Assembly (NCBI RefSeq): GCF_000424145.1
Contig: NZ_AUJI01000011.1
Location: 62,001 to 126,000 of the forward strand
Reading direction: 5' to 3'
DNA length: 64,000 nucleotides
DNA from: Butyrivibrio sp. AC2005
GTDB lineage: Bacteria > Bacillota > Clostridia > Lachnospirales > Lachnospiraceae
Shown: positions 33,766 through 42,615 of the stretch, piece by piece
How positions within the stretch are numbered: position 1 is the stretch's first letter
How the letters are laid out: each line of letters starts with the position of its first letter
Program-made: the position numbers and the translations under genes
Notes under the pieces: model-generated
The model's database searches: none
The model's input: only the letters and a program-made list of their open reading frames with translations
Told to the model about the DNA's origin: nothing

Positions 33766-36339
33766 ATGGCAGCATTTGATAGGGTATTGTCGGGAATTCC
33801 GGAAATGGATACAGCGCTTGATAATATCAGACTTGGGGATAATGTTGTCTTCAGGGTTTCGGATTTATCGGAGTTTAAGCTTTTTGTGGATCCATATGTG
33901 GAGCAGGCTAAAAAGGATAAGCGAAACATTATCTATTTCAGGTTTGCAAGTCATGAGCCTCTGGTGCAGAACTGTCCGGAAGTAAAGATAATACATATTC
34001 CGCTGTCGCACCGATTTGAGACCTTTACTGTGGATATTCATAATGCAATAGAAGGGGAAGGGAAGGATGCCTTCTATGTTTTTGACTGCCTCTCAGAGCT
34101 GCAGATTGCTTGGGCGACAGATCTTATGATGGGAAACTTTTTCAGAGTTACATGTCCGTTTTTGTTCATTCTTGATACTGTGGCATTTTTTCCGATTATA
34201 AGAGGCAAACACTCTTTTTATTCCATCAACAAAATACTTAACACAACCCAGCTTTTCCTTGATGTGTACTCAGATAACAGAAATGTTTATGTTCGTCCTG
34301 AAAAGGTGTGGAACCGCGACTCTGACACCATGTTCCTTCCTCACATATACAGGAAGGAAGAGGGGTATTTCAGGCCTATCCTTGACGGGGTTCAGTCCAG
34401 CCGTTTTTATCAGATGCTGGATAATTTCCAGAGACCCGGAGAGGACCAGTACATGGATTTCTGGGATAAGTTTTTCAATATGGCAAAGCTACAGTATGAC
34501 AGCCGTCTGGACATGGAAGAGTCCTGCAACATGATGTGTAATATCATGATGACCCGGGATGAAAAAATGAGGCAAATGGTAAAAAAGCATTTCAAACCTC
34601 AGGACTATTTCAATGTGCGAAATCACATGATAGGAACGGGACTTATCGGTGGTAAGGCCTGTGGCATGCTCCTTTCAAGAGCCATAATCCGTAATCTTGC
34701 ACCTGATATAGATGAGGTTTTGGAACCGCACGATTCCTTTTTCCTTGGCTCGGATATTTACTATACCTACATTGTTGATAATGAATTCTGGGATATTCGC
34801 GTAAGGCAGAGAACTGAGAAGGAGTATTTCTCCCTGGCTGACGAATTTGCAGATAAGCTAAGGCATGGAACCTTTTCCGAGGACTTTAGAAATCAGCTTC
34901 AGCATATCTTGGAATACTACGGACAGGATCCGTTTATTGTGCGCTCAAGCAGTATTCTGGAGGATGGCTTTGGCAATGCTTTTGCAGGAAAATACGAGTC
35001 GGTATTCTGTGCTAACAGAGGAACCCTGGAAGAGCGCTTACTGGAATTTGAGAATGCTATTAGAACCGTTTATGCCAGCACTATGAGCCTCTCAGCGCTT
35101 GACTACAGAAAACGAAGAGGACTTGATAAGAGAGATGAGCAGATGGCTCTTTTGGTACAGAGGGTATCAGGATCCTATTATGGACAGTACTATATGCCCT
35201 GCGCAGCCGGCGTCGGATATTCCTACAGCCCGTATAAATTCCTTGCGGGAATAGATCCAAAGGCAGGAATGCTGAGGCTTGTCATGGGATTGGGGACCTC
35301 TGCTGTAGACAGGACAATGGGATCATATCCGAGACTTGTCAGCCTTGATATGCCTGAAGCGACCTCATCTGTAACGATTGCTGAAAAGCATCAGTTTTCA
35401 CAGAGAGCAGTAGAGGCTGTGGATGTGACTGACCATGTACTAAAACGTCTTGAATTAAAGGAAATTGAAGCTAAGCTCCCCGGTTATCTTGTGAATACTT
35501 TGTTAGAGCATGATTATGAGGTTGAGGATTCCCTGAAGGAACGCGGAATAATCCGAGATGTGCGATTTATATCCTGTAGAGGACTTGTGAAAAAAGAAAT
35601 CATTATGTCACAGATGCAGCAGCTTATGAAGACGATTCAGGATGAATACCAGCATCCTGTGGATATTGAGTTTACGATGAATCTTTCCGAAACAGGCGAA
35701 TATTCAATAAATCTCCTTCAGTGCAGACCTCTTCAGGTTTTCAAGGATGAGGGTGGAGTAAGCGTTTCCGAAGACATTCCGGATGAAAAAATTCTTCTGG
35801 AAAACTTTGATTCTTCCATGGGATTATCAAGAAGTGTGCCAATAGACCTTATTGTTTATGTGGATCCCAAGGCATATTACAACATGCCATATTCGGAAAA
35901 GCCTGCCATAGCTAAAATAATAGGAAGTGTTAACTGGAGTTTTAGGGATAAGGGCAGACATATGATGCTGATTGTCCCCGGACGTATCGGAACTTCATCA
36001 CCTGAGCTTGGCGTGCCGACAGCGTTCTCAGATATCAGCGAGTTTGAAGTGGTCTGCGAAGTTGAGGAAAAGGATGCAGGCTATAATCCTGAGCTCTCCT
36101 ATGGAAGCCATATTTTTCAGGATCTTGTTGAAGCAGACATTCTCTATACAGCAATATTTACAAATGAAAAAACAAAAATATTTTCACCAAAGAAACTGAA
36201 TAGTTATAAAAATATAGTAGATGAATTCAGTAGCGATAAGGATTATTCGGACATAATAAATGTCTACGATCTTAGCTGTTCAGAATTAACATTGGATTAC
36301 GATCTGGAGAAGAATCATCTGATGCTCCATTGTGACTAA
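33766..36339 (+). CDS. KaiC-like N-terminal + PEP/pyruvate-binding domain protein
   Basis: 857 residues. The first 230 residues resemble a RecA/KaiC-type domain (SGIPEMDTALDNIRLGDNVVF) but lack a Walker A GKT, so ATP binding there is doubtful. The middle holds the PPDK/PEP synthase ATP-grasp domain (GGKACGMLLSRAI, DPFIVRSSSILEDGFGNAFAGKYES near residues 395-420, ending in LQCRPLQVF). The phosphohistidine swivel domain and PEP-binding barrel of true dikinases are absent. The C-terminus has GTSSPELGVPTAFSDIS and LSYGSHIFQDLVE. Function unknown: perhaps a regulatory phosphotransfer protein. The start at 33766 follows GGAGG by 9 nt. Confidence 0.8.
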   Translation: MAAFDRVLSGIPEMDTALDNIRLGDNVVFRVSDLSEFKLFVDPYVEQAKKDKRNIIYFRFASHEPLVQNCPEVKIIHIPLSHRFETFTVDIHNAIEGEGKDAFYVFDCLSELQIAWATDLMMGNFFRVTCPFLFILDTVAFFPIIRGKHSFYSINKILNTTQLFLDVYSDNRNVYVRPEKVWNRDSDTMFLPHIYRKEEGYFRPILDGVQSSRFYQMLDNFQRPGEDQYMDFWDKFFNMAKLQYDSRLDMEESCNMMCNIMMTRDEKMRQMVKKHFKPQDYFNVRNHMIGTGLIGGKACGMLLSRAIIRNLAPDIDEVLEPHDSFFLGSDIYYTYIVDNEFWDIRVRQRTEKEYFSLADEFADKLRHGTFSEDFRNQLQHILEYYGQDPFIVRSSSILEDGFGNAFAGKYESVFCANRGTLEERLLEFENAIRTVYASTMSLSALDYRKRRGLDKRDEQMALLVQRVSGSYYGQYYMPCAAGVGYSYSPYKFLAGIDPKAGMLRLVMGLGTSAVDRTMGSYPRLVSLDMPEATSSVTIAEKHQFSQRAVEAVDVTDHVLKRLELKEIEAKLPGYLVNTLLEHDYEVEDSLKERGIIRDVRFISCRGLVKKEIIMSQMQQLMKTIQDEYQHPVDIEFTMNLSETGEYSINLLQCRPLQVFKDEGGVSVSEDIPDEKILLENFDSSMGLSRSVPIDLIVYVDPKAYYNMPYSEKPAIAKIIGSVNWSFRDKGRHMMLIVPGRIGTSSPELGVPTAFSDISEFEVVCEVEEKDAGYNPELSYGSHIFQDLVEADILYTAIFTNEKTKIFSPKKLNSYKNIVDEFSSDKDYSDIINVYDLSCSELTLDYDLEKNHLMLHCD

Positions 36340-36470
36340 CGTGCAATATTGTTGCAAAGAGTATAAATAAGCTCAGCCATCTCGTTTGTAGGTGTTTCAA
36401 ACCCATTCTGAATCCATACGCGCAGTACGTTGAGACTTCCGTGCATTACGAAAGTGAAAACATAACTTTG
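36336..36470 (-). pseudogene. C-terminal fragment of a TetR-type regulator
   Basis: On the minus strand a frame without a start encodes QSYVFTFVMHGSLNVLRVW followed by IQNGFETPTNEMAELIYTL and a stop. This resembles the C-terminal helix pair of TetR-family regulators. The DNA-binding N-terminus is missing. Its cut end touches the cut end of the dehydrogenase fragment on the other strand. Confidence 0.55.
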
Positions 36471-37273
36471 TATTTGCAGCAGGTGTGGATGAACGTGTTG
36501 AAGGACCGGCACCTATTTATGAGCTTTTCAAAAAATACAATATCGATCCCCTTGACAGACTTTTAAAAATAGCGAAAGAGTGCGGAGTAAAGCACGTCGC
36601 TATTTGTGGATCTTACTTTTCATATTTTGCAAAGGAACTTAAGGATTTGAATCTTACAAAGTGGCATCCGTATATCAGAAGCCGTATAGATCAGGAGAAC
36701 ATGGCTCTTTCATATGCGGACAAAGACTTTGATGTTGCTGTTCTTGAGCTCCCCTACATCTTTGGTACACAGCCCGGAAGAAAACCGGTATGGGTGTTCC
36801 TTGTGGAGATGATCCGTTCGATGAAGGGTGCTACCCTGTATCCCAACGGTGGTACGACAATGGTTACTGTCCATCAGGTTGGACAGGCAATTGCCGGAGC
36901 CATTGAGTATAACAAGGGAGGAAATGCTTATCCGATCGGATACTATAACATGACCTGGAAGGAGATGCTTGCAGTAGTCCATAAATACATGGGATGTGCT
37001 GATAAAAGAATCATTACAATTCCAAAATGGATGTTTACCCTCGGAGTGAAAAAGCTCATGAAGGAGCAGAAACGAAAAGGTATAGAGGGTGGTCTTCATA
37101 TGGTGAAATTTGCTGATATGCAATGCTCCAATCTTTTCATAGATAAAAAAGCAGGGTGCGATAAGCTCCATGTAGAGCCCGACGACATCGATTCTGCAAT
37201 TGGAGATTCCATAAGACTCTGCCTGGATGTCCTTGACGGTAAACAGCAGGTTGTTGGTATGAGAGGCGAATGA
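36465..37273 (+). pseudogene. 5'-truncated NAD-dependent epimerase/dehydratase (SDR)
   Basis: The frame opens at 36458 and reads FVFAAGVDERVEGPAP, then continues through YIRSRIDQENMAL, VLELPYIFGTQPGR and an extended-SDR C-terminal half with HQVGQAIAGAIEY. The N-terminal Rossmann GxxGxxG nucleotide-binding part is absent. A GTG at 36485 gives 262 residues but has only a weak ribosome binding site, and the product could not bind NAD. Most likely a remnant of a gene once divergent from the TetR gene. Confidence 0.65.
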
Positions 37274-37279
37274 GCAACA

Positions 37280-38470
37280 TTATATGCTTTTTCTGAATTC
37301 CTTGGGAGTCATGCCATATTTTTGTTTAAATACATTTTGAAAATAGCTCTGGGAGGAAAAGCATAAGTACTCACTGATTTCGCTTATTGTACGGTCGGAA
37401 TAGTGAAGCAGGCTCTTTGCCTCCTCCAGCTTTTTTCGCATGATAAAGGTGCTTATATTAAAGCCAAGCTCTCGCTTGAACTTTTTCGAAAGAGTACTTC
37501 TTTCCATGCCAAGATAATCGGCGATATCCTCAACCGATATGGGCTGATTGATGTGATTTGATATGTACTGTATAGCTTTGTATATATCCGCCGGCATGTC
37601 TGCAGGAATCTTTGCTTCGGCTACTCTTTTTGTAAAGTCCATGGTTGCGGTAGCACTAAGAAAATTTATGGCTGTGGAATCAGTCATTTTCTCAGCCTCC
37701 CGGATATATGAATCAGAGAGGAGATAGGCTGTTTCAGCATCAAGACCGCCGGCTACTGCCTGCCTGGTTATGAGTGAAATAGCGGTTATAAAAATGTTTT
37801 TTGCCTGACGAAGTGAATCAGAGGCGATTCGCCCCTCTGTGATCTGAGGAACATTTTTCAGAAAAGCCTTAAGCCCGTCAATATCACCTCTTTGAACATA
37901 GCCATAGTATTCCTTTTCAAAAAGATAGGTTGCCTGGTACTGCTCATTTTCCTTTCTCTCATAGAGCTCATCCGCATGCTTTCTGCCAACCTGTATCTGT
38001 GTTTCGGTATCATATAGTTGCATCTGATTCATCAGATCTATGGTTTCATGGTTCATTTCCCGGTTGATAAGGGTAAGCATATTGAAAAACTGCGACATTG
38101 AAAACAGAGGTGTTTTATCGTAAAACTCCTCAACGCCTTTTTTGTATTCAATAGGAAGGCTGTACTCCTTGAGTATGGAATCAACAGTATCCGCAGTGAT
38201 TTTTATGTTGCTGACAGGACCTATAATAACAGTCTCATTGGTTTTAAAATTTTGCACAACCCCGATATACAGGAATTCCCTTGTGGTGATATAGCTTACA
38301 TGTTCCTGAGTTTGGGTGAAAAATGATTTATATGAGGCGATAAGATCCACAGGAAGCTCGTTTGCAGGAAAAGACATAACAAGATTGTCTTCGCAAAAAT
38401 AGTGGATTGGGACGAATGTAATGTTATAAAGGAGACTTAGAAATGTACCGGGATTTTCATGCTTTGCCAT
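37280..38470 (-). CDS. AraC-family transcriptional regulator
   Basis: 396 residues. The N-terminal 280 residues are an uncharacterised sensing and helical region. The C-terminal 100 residues are a double helix-turn-helix AraC domain (ISVEDIADYLGMERSTLSKKFKRE, TISEISEYLCFSSQSYFQNVFKQKYGMTPKEFR). The Met at 38470 (MAKHENPG) follows AGGAAAG and is preferred over an upstream in-frame start. It is divergent from the GPH transporter-GH3-GH78 operon, so it is the likely activator of that operon. The 159-nt gap between them holds the promoters. Confidence 0.88.
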   Translation of the reverse strand: MAKHENPGTFLSLLYNITFVPIHYFCEDNLVMSFPANELPVDLIASYKSFFTQTQEHVSYITTREFLYIGVVQNFKTNETVIIGPVSNIKITADTVDSILKEYSLPIEYKKGVEEFYDKTPLFSMSQFFNMLTLINREMNHETIDLMNQMQLYDTETQIQVGRKHADELYERKENEQYQATYLFEKEYYGYVQRGDIDGLKAFLKNVPQITEGRIASDSLRQAKNIFITAISLITRQAVAGGLDAETAYLLSDSYIREAEKMTDSTAINFLSATATMDFTKRVAEAKIPADMPADIYKAIQYISNHINQPISVEDIADYLGMERSTLSKKFKRELGFNISTFIMRKKLEEAKSLLHYSDRTISEISEYLCFSSQSYFQNVFKQKYGMTPKEFRKSI

Positions 38471-38629
38471 ATTTTCTTTCCTTAGATTAACTGTTGTGTG
38501 TTCACATATATACAATAAAATTCACGTAAGTACAATAATTTTATACGCCAAAATAATATACTGTCAATCGTAAAGTAAAAGGGTTACTTATCAAGCCAAA
38601 CAGCTAAACAAATAGGGGGGTTATTTATT

Positions 38630-40036
38630 ATGGCAAAGAAACCATTAGGTAAGGACAAATTTGGCGTACAAAAGGTTATGCGGACGGGAGATTATTTTGC
38701 AGATTCGCTTGGACAGTTTGCACTGAACTCCATTGCGGGACTTATTGGGCAGCTGACGTATTTTTATACTGACAAGGTTGGTATGGCAGCAGGTGCTGTG
38801 GCTACAGCATTCTTTCTTACCAAGATAATAGACGCGTTTACAGACATCATCATGGGTAACATCGTGGATCATACAAAGCCTGGCAAGGAGAAGTACAGAC
38901 CATGGCTTCTGAGAATGGCATTACCTGCGATGCTTGTAATAATTGCACTGTTTACAGTGCCTTCGGGAATTTCAGGAGCAGGAAAGCTCGCATATATGTT
39001 TTTTACTAACATAGTGTTAACAGCAATTATTTATACAGCTATCTGCATTCCTTATTCATCATTTATGGTAGTAAGAACAAACAGCCAGGAAGAGCGTGGA
39101 ATCATGGGAACCTGGAGAGCAGCTGCAGGTTATGTATCAGGAATGATAATTGCAATCGGAATCATTCCGATAACAAATGCACTCGGCGGTGATCAGACAG
39201 CATGGGCCAAATTTGGTATCGGTTTTGCACTGATGACAGGACTTGCAATTCTCTTATGCTGGAAAAGAGCAAGAGAAACTGCTGTAGAGAGAGGAAAAGA
39301 AGTTGAAGCTGTAGCGGAGACTAATGAAGAGGAGCCCACTCCTTTTAAGGAAGCAATAACAAATCTTTTTCATAACAAGTATTGGGTTATTGTTTTGGCA
39401 GTATGCTTTATGACAAATGTTTCCTATGGTATCAGCGGAGCATCAGGAGCTTATTACTGCAAATGGATTTATGGTAATGACAACCTTACAGGAATCTTAG
39501 GAGCTGTTGGTATGATTCCTACAATAATAGGCTTTGCACTTATAGGACCTATGGTAAAAAAATTCGGAGTTACAAAAACACTTAAGGTTTCATTTTTAAT
39601 CGGAGCAATTTCCACAGCATTAAGACTCATTGCTCCTGCAAACTTTGTATACAACACAGTACTTGGCGCTTTTGGAACATTTGCAAATATTCCTATGATG
39701 TGCCTTACAGGTGTACTTACAGCAATGTCAATTGACTATAATGAATACAAATATGGAAAGAGAATGGTTGCAACTTCTCAGGCTGCTTCAAGCTTCGGAA
39801 GTAAGATCGGTACAGGAATAGGAGCTTCCGTTATCGGATGGTGCCTTGCACTTGCAAGCTATGATGGATTTGCAGAGGTGCTTACCCCTGCTGTAAGACA
39901 GGCTATATTTACATTTTCAATTTATATTCCGCTTGCACTTTTCATAGTAATGTTCATTCTTACAAATATGTTTGATCTTGAAGGCAAATTACCTGCATTA
40001 AAGGAACAGATTGAACTCAGAAAAAAAGCCAGTTAA
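38630..40036 (+). CDS. GPH-family glycoside/pentoside/hexuronide:cation symporter
   Basis: 468 residues with about twelve membrane spans. MelB-like features include DKVGMAAGAVATAFFLTKIIDAFTDIIMG near the N-terminus (Asp-rich cation site) and the KYRPWLLRMALP loop between helices 2 and 3. It should import a glycoside for the GH3 and GH78 enzymes encoded downstream. GGGGGG precedes the ATG at 12 nt spacing. Confidence 0.9.
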   Translation: MAKKPLGKDKFGVQKVMRTGDYFADSLGQFALNSIAGLIGQLTYFYTDKVGMAAGAVATAFFLTKIIDAFTDIIMGNIVDHTKPGKEKYRPWLLRMALPAMLVIIALFTVPSGISGAGKLAYMFFTNIVLTAIIYTAICIPYSSFMVVRTNSQEERGIMGTWRAAAGYVSGMIIAIGIIPITNALGGDQTAWAKFGIGFALMTGLAILLCWKRARETAVERGKEVEAVAETNEEEPTPFKEAITNLFHNKYWVIVLAVCFMTNVSYGISGASGAYYCKWIYGNDNLTGILGAVGMIPTIIGFALIGPMVKKFGVTKTLKVSFLIGAISTALRLIAPANFVYNTVLGAFGTFANIPMMCLTGVLTAMSIDYNEYKYGKRMVATSQAASSFGSKIGTGIGASVIGWCLALASYDGFAEVLTPAVRQAIFTFSIYIPLALFIVMFILTNMFDLEGKLPALKEQIELRKKAS

Positions 40037-40071
40037 CGATTTCACCAGATAAAGATATACCGGGAGGATTT

Positions 40072-42591
40072 ATGCAGCAGTACGAAAAAGACCATTTGAA
40101 TTTAATACTTGATAATGCAGCGGAGTGCACGGTTTTGCTTAAAGCAAACGATGCATTCCCGATTTCCAAACCATGCAAAATAGCAGCTTATGGTGCGGGT
40201 ATCAGACACACAGTCATGGGCGGAACAGGCTCAGGTGAGGTGAATACCAGATTTTCATATACTATCGAGCAGGGACTTGAGAAGGAAGGCTTTGAAATCA
40301 CAAGTAAAAAATGGCTGGATGAATACGATGCTGTAAGAAAAGCTGCAAATAAACAGTTTTTCAAGGATCTGACGAAGGAAGCTAAGGCTAAGCATGAGAA
40401 TCCCATCATGTATACCATGGGAAAAGCTATGCCGGAACCTTTTTATCAGATTCCACTCGATGCAAAAGGCGATGCTGCAATCTATGTTGTAAGGCGAGAT
40501 TCAGGCGAAGGAAATGACAGGTCAGTAGTAGAGGGCGATGTAAAGCTTGCCCGCTCTGAAGTAAGGGACATTCTTGAGCTCAATAGTAAGTTCAAACACT
40601 TTATGCTTGTTTTAAACGTGGGCGGAGTAGTGGACTTGTCCCCGGTCATGGAAGTGGAGAATATTCTGATTCTCTCACAGCTTGGTGTGGACTGCGGAAA
40701 AGTACTTGCTGATATTATTACAGGAAAACAGAATCCTTCCGGTAAGCTCACTACAACCTGGGCTGCATGGGAGGAATACAGTAAAGAAGGTACCTTCGGA
40801 GACTTTAACGACAACGAGTACAGAGAAGGTATCTATGTAGGATATCGCTATTTTGATACCTTTGGAAAGAAAGCACTTTTCCCTTTCGGATATGGTCTTT
40901 CATACACAACCTTTGAAATATCTGCATACAAAATAGTGGAAAATGCAGACTGTGTGACTTTAAAGGCGAAAGTAAAAAACACCGGACTCCATGAAGGAAA
41001 AGAGGTGGTACAGGTTTATGTATCACTTCCCTCCGGAAAGCTCGATAAGGCATATCAGGAGCTTGCAGGCTTTGCAAAAACATCCCTTTTAAAACCGGGA
41101 GAAGAGGAGCAGGTGGAGATTACCTTCAATCTGTCTGATCTTGCTTCCTATGATGAAGAAACTGCTTCATTTATTTTGGAAAAGGGTGATTACATCGTAA
41201 GAGTAGGCAACAGTTCGGCGTCAACCAAGGTTGTCGCGGCTATAGAACTTGATGAAACAGTTACAACATTAAAAGTTAAAAACTGTCTGGGCGATCCGGG
41301 ATTTGAAGATATTAAGGCGCCTTATTGGGACAATCATAAAAGAAATGCTCTTGAAATAGGAAAAGTTATTTTTTCTAATGGAAAGGATTCTTCCGGGATC
41401 CAGAAACTCTCTATAAGCTTTAAGGCAATATCACAGGAAACGGTATCTTATAAATCAGATTATGAAATCGACGATGTGGTCAAATCTCTAACTGATGAAG
41501 AGCTGTGTTTCCTTGGAATAGGCGGCTTTAATCCAAACGCAAAGGGACTGAGCGTTATAGGAAATGCTGCAACTCATGTTGCAGGCGCTGCAGGTGAGAC
41601 TACCTCTGAACTGTTTTTACGAGGAATCAAGCCGCTTATAATGGCTGACGGACCTGCGGGACTCAGGCTTTCCAAGCTCTATTATGAGGATGAAAAGGGT
41701 GCTCACAGTGCTGACGGTGCAGGTATGATTCCGGAGAGCATGCTTGAAGCTATGGGGCCTGTTGTAAGATTTATAGCAACTAAGGTTGTTGGCGGGAAAA
41801 AAGCACCGAAAGGCGCTGAAATTAAAGAACACTACGCCACGAGAATTCCGATTGGAACTGCCATAGCCCAGAGCTTTAATACAGAGCTGGCAAAAGCTTT
41901 TGGTGACATGGTTGGAAGCGAGATGGAAATGATGGGAATTCATCTTTGGCTTGCGCCGGCTTTAAATATTCACAGAAGCATATTGTGTGGCAGAAATTTT
42001 GAGTACTATTCAGAGGATCCGCTGGTTTCCGGACTTATGGCAGCAGCAATTACTGAAGGTGTTCAGAATCATAGGGGCTGTGCTACAACAATAAAGCATT
42101 ACGCAGCTAATAATGCTGAGACAAATCGTTACTGTAATAATTCACATGTCAGCGAGCGTGCTATGAGAGAGATTTATCTTCGCGGTTTTGGAATCTGCGT
42201 AAGAAAATCCCAGCCTCATGCCCTTATGACAAGCTATAACCTTTTGAACGGAACTCACACCTCAGAACATCGCGGACTTATTGAAGATATCTTAAGATGC
42301 GAGTTTGGCTTTGAAGGAATTGTCATGACTGACTGGGTTATGACTGTAATGGACAGTAAGAAATCAATTTATCGCAACGCTGTTTCAAATGAGGTGGCTG
42401 CAGCGGGCGGAGATCTTTTCATGCCAGGTGGTAAGAAGGATTATGAAAATGTCCTGAAAGCGCTTAGGGATGGAAGGCTTAGCAGAGAACAACTTGAAAT
42501 TAACGCTACGAGAGTAGTGAGAATGACAGAGAAGCTTATGAATTCCTGTGCAGAATACGCTGATTATAACTTAGAGTTACGCATAGGTTGA
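40072..42591 (+). CDS. GH3 beta-glycosidase with reversed domain order
   Basis: 839 residues. The alpha/beta sandwich (normally C-terminal) comes first (about 1-280, ending LFPFGYGLSYTTFE), followed by the fibronectin III-like domain (about 285-395). The catalytic barrel (about 465-839) comes last, with MADGPAGLR, KHYAANNAETNR and the nucleophile Asp754 in VMTDWVM. This permuted order is known for rumen beta-glucosidases such as BglA of Butyrivibrio and Ruminococcus albus. No signal peptide, so it acts on imported glycosides. It starts 36 nt after the transporter with GGGAGGA. Confidence 0.92.
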   Translation: MQQYEKDHLNLILDNAAECTVLLKANDAFPISKPCKIAAYGAGIRHTVMGGTGSGEVNTRFSYTIEQGLEKEGFEITSKKWLDEYDAVRKAANKQFFKDLTKEAKAKHENPIMYTMGKAMPEPFYQIPLDAKGDAAIYVVRRDSGEGNDRSVVEGDVKLARSEVRDILELNSKFKHFMLVLNVGGVVDLSPVMEVENILILSQLGVDCGKVLADIITGKQNPSGKLTTTWAAWEEYSKEGTFGDFNDNEYREGIYVGYRYFDTFGKKALFPFGYGLSYTTFEISAYKIVENADCVTLKAKVKNTGLHEGKEVVQVYVSLPSGKLDKAYQELAGFAKTSLLKPGEEEQVEITFNLSDLASYDEETASFILEKGDYIVRVGNSSASTKVVAAIELDETVTTLKVKNCLGDPGFEDIKAPYWDNHKRNALEIGKVIFSNGKDSSGIQKLSISFKAISQETVSYKSDYEIDDVVKSLTDEELCFLGIGGFNPNAKGLSVIGNAATHVAGAAGETTSELFLRGIKPLIMADGPAGLRLSKLYYEDEKGAHSADGAGMIPESMLEAMGPVVRFIATKVVGGKKAPKGAEIKEHYATRIPIGTAIAQSFNTELAKAFGDMVGSEMEMMGIHLWLAPALNIHRSILCGRNFEYYSEDPLVSGLMAAAITEGVQNHRGCATTIKHYAANNAETNRYCNNSHVSERAMREIYLRGFGICVRKSQPHALMTSYNLLNGTHTSEHRGLIEDILRCEFGFEGIVMTDWVMTVMDSKKSIYRNAVSNEVAAAGGDLFMPGGKKDYENVLKALRDGRLSREQLEINATRVVRMTEKLMNSCAEYADYNLELRIG

Positions 42592-42615
42592 AACAGCACA
42601 ATTTGGAGAAGAAAT

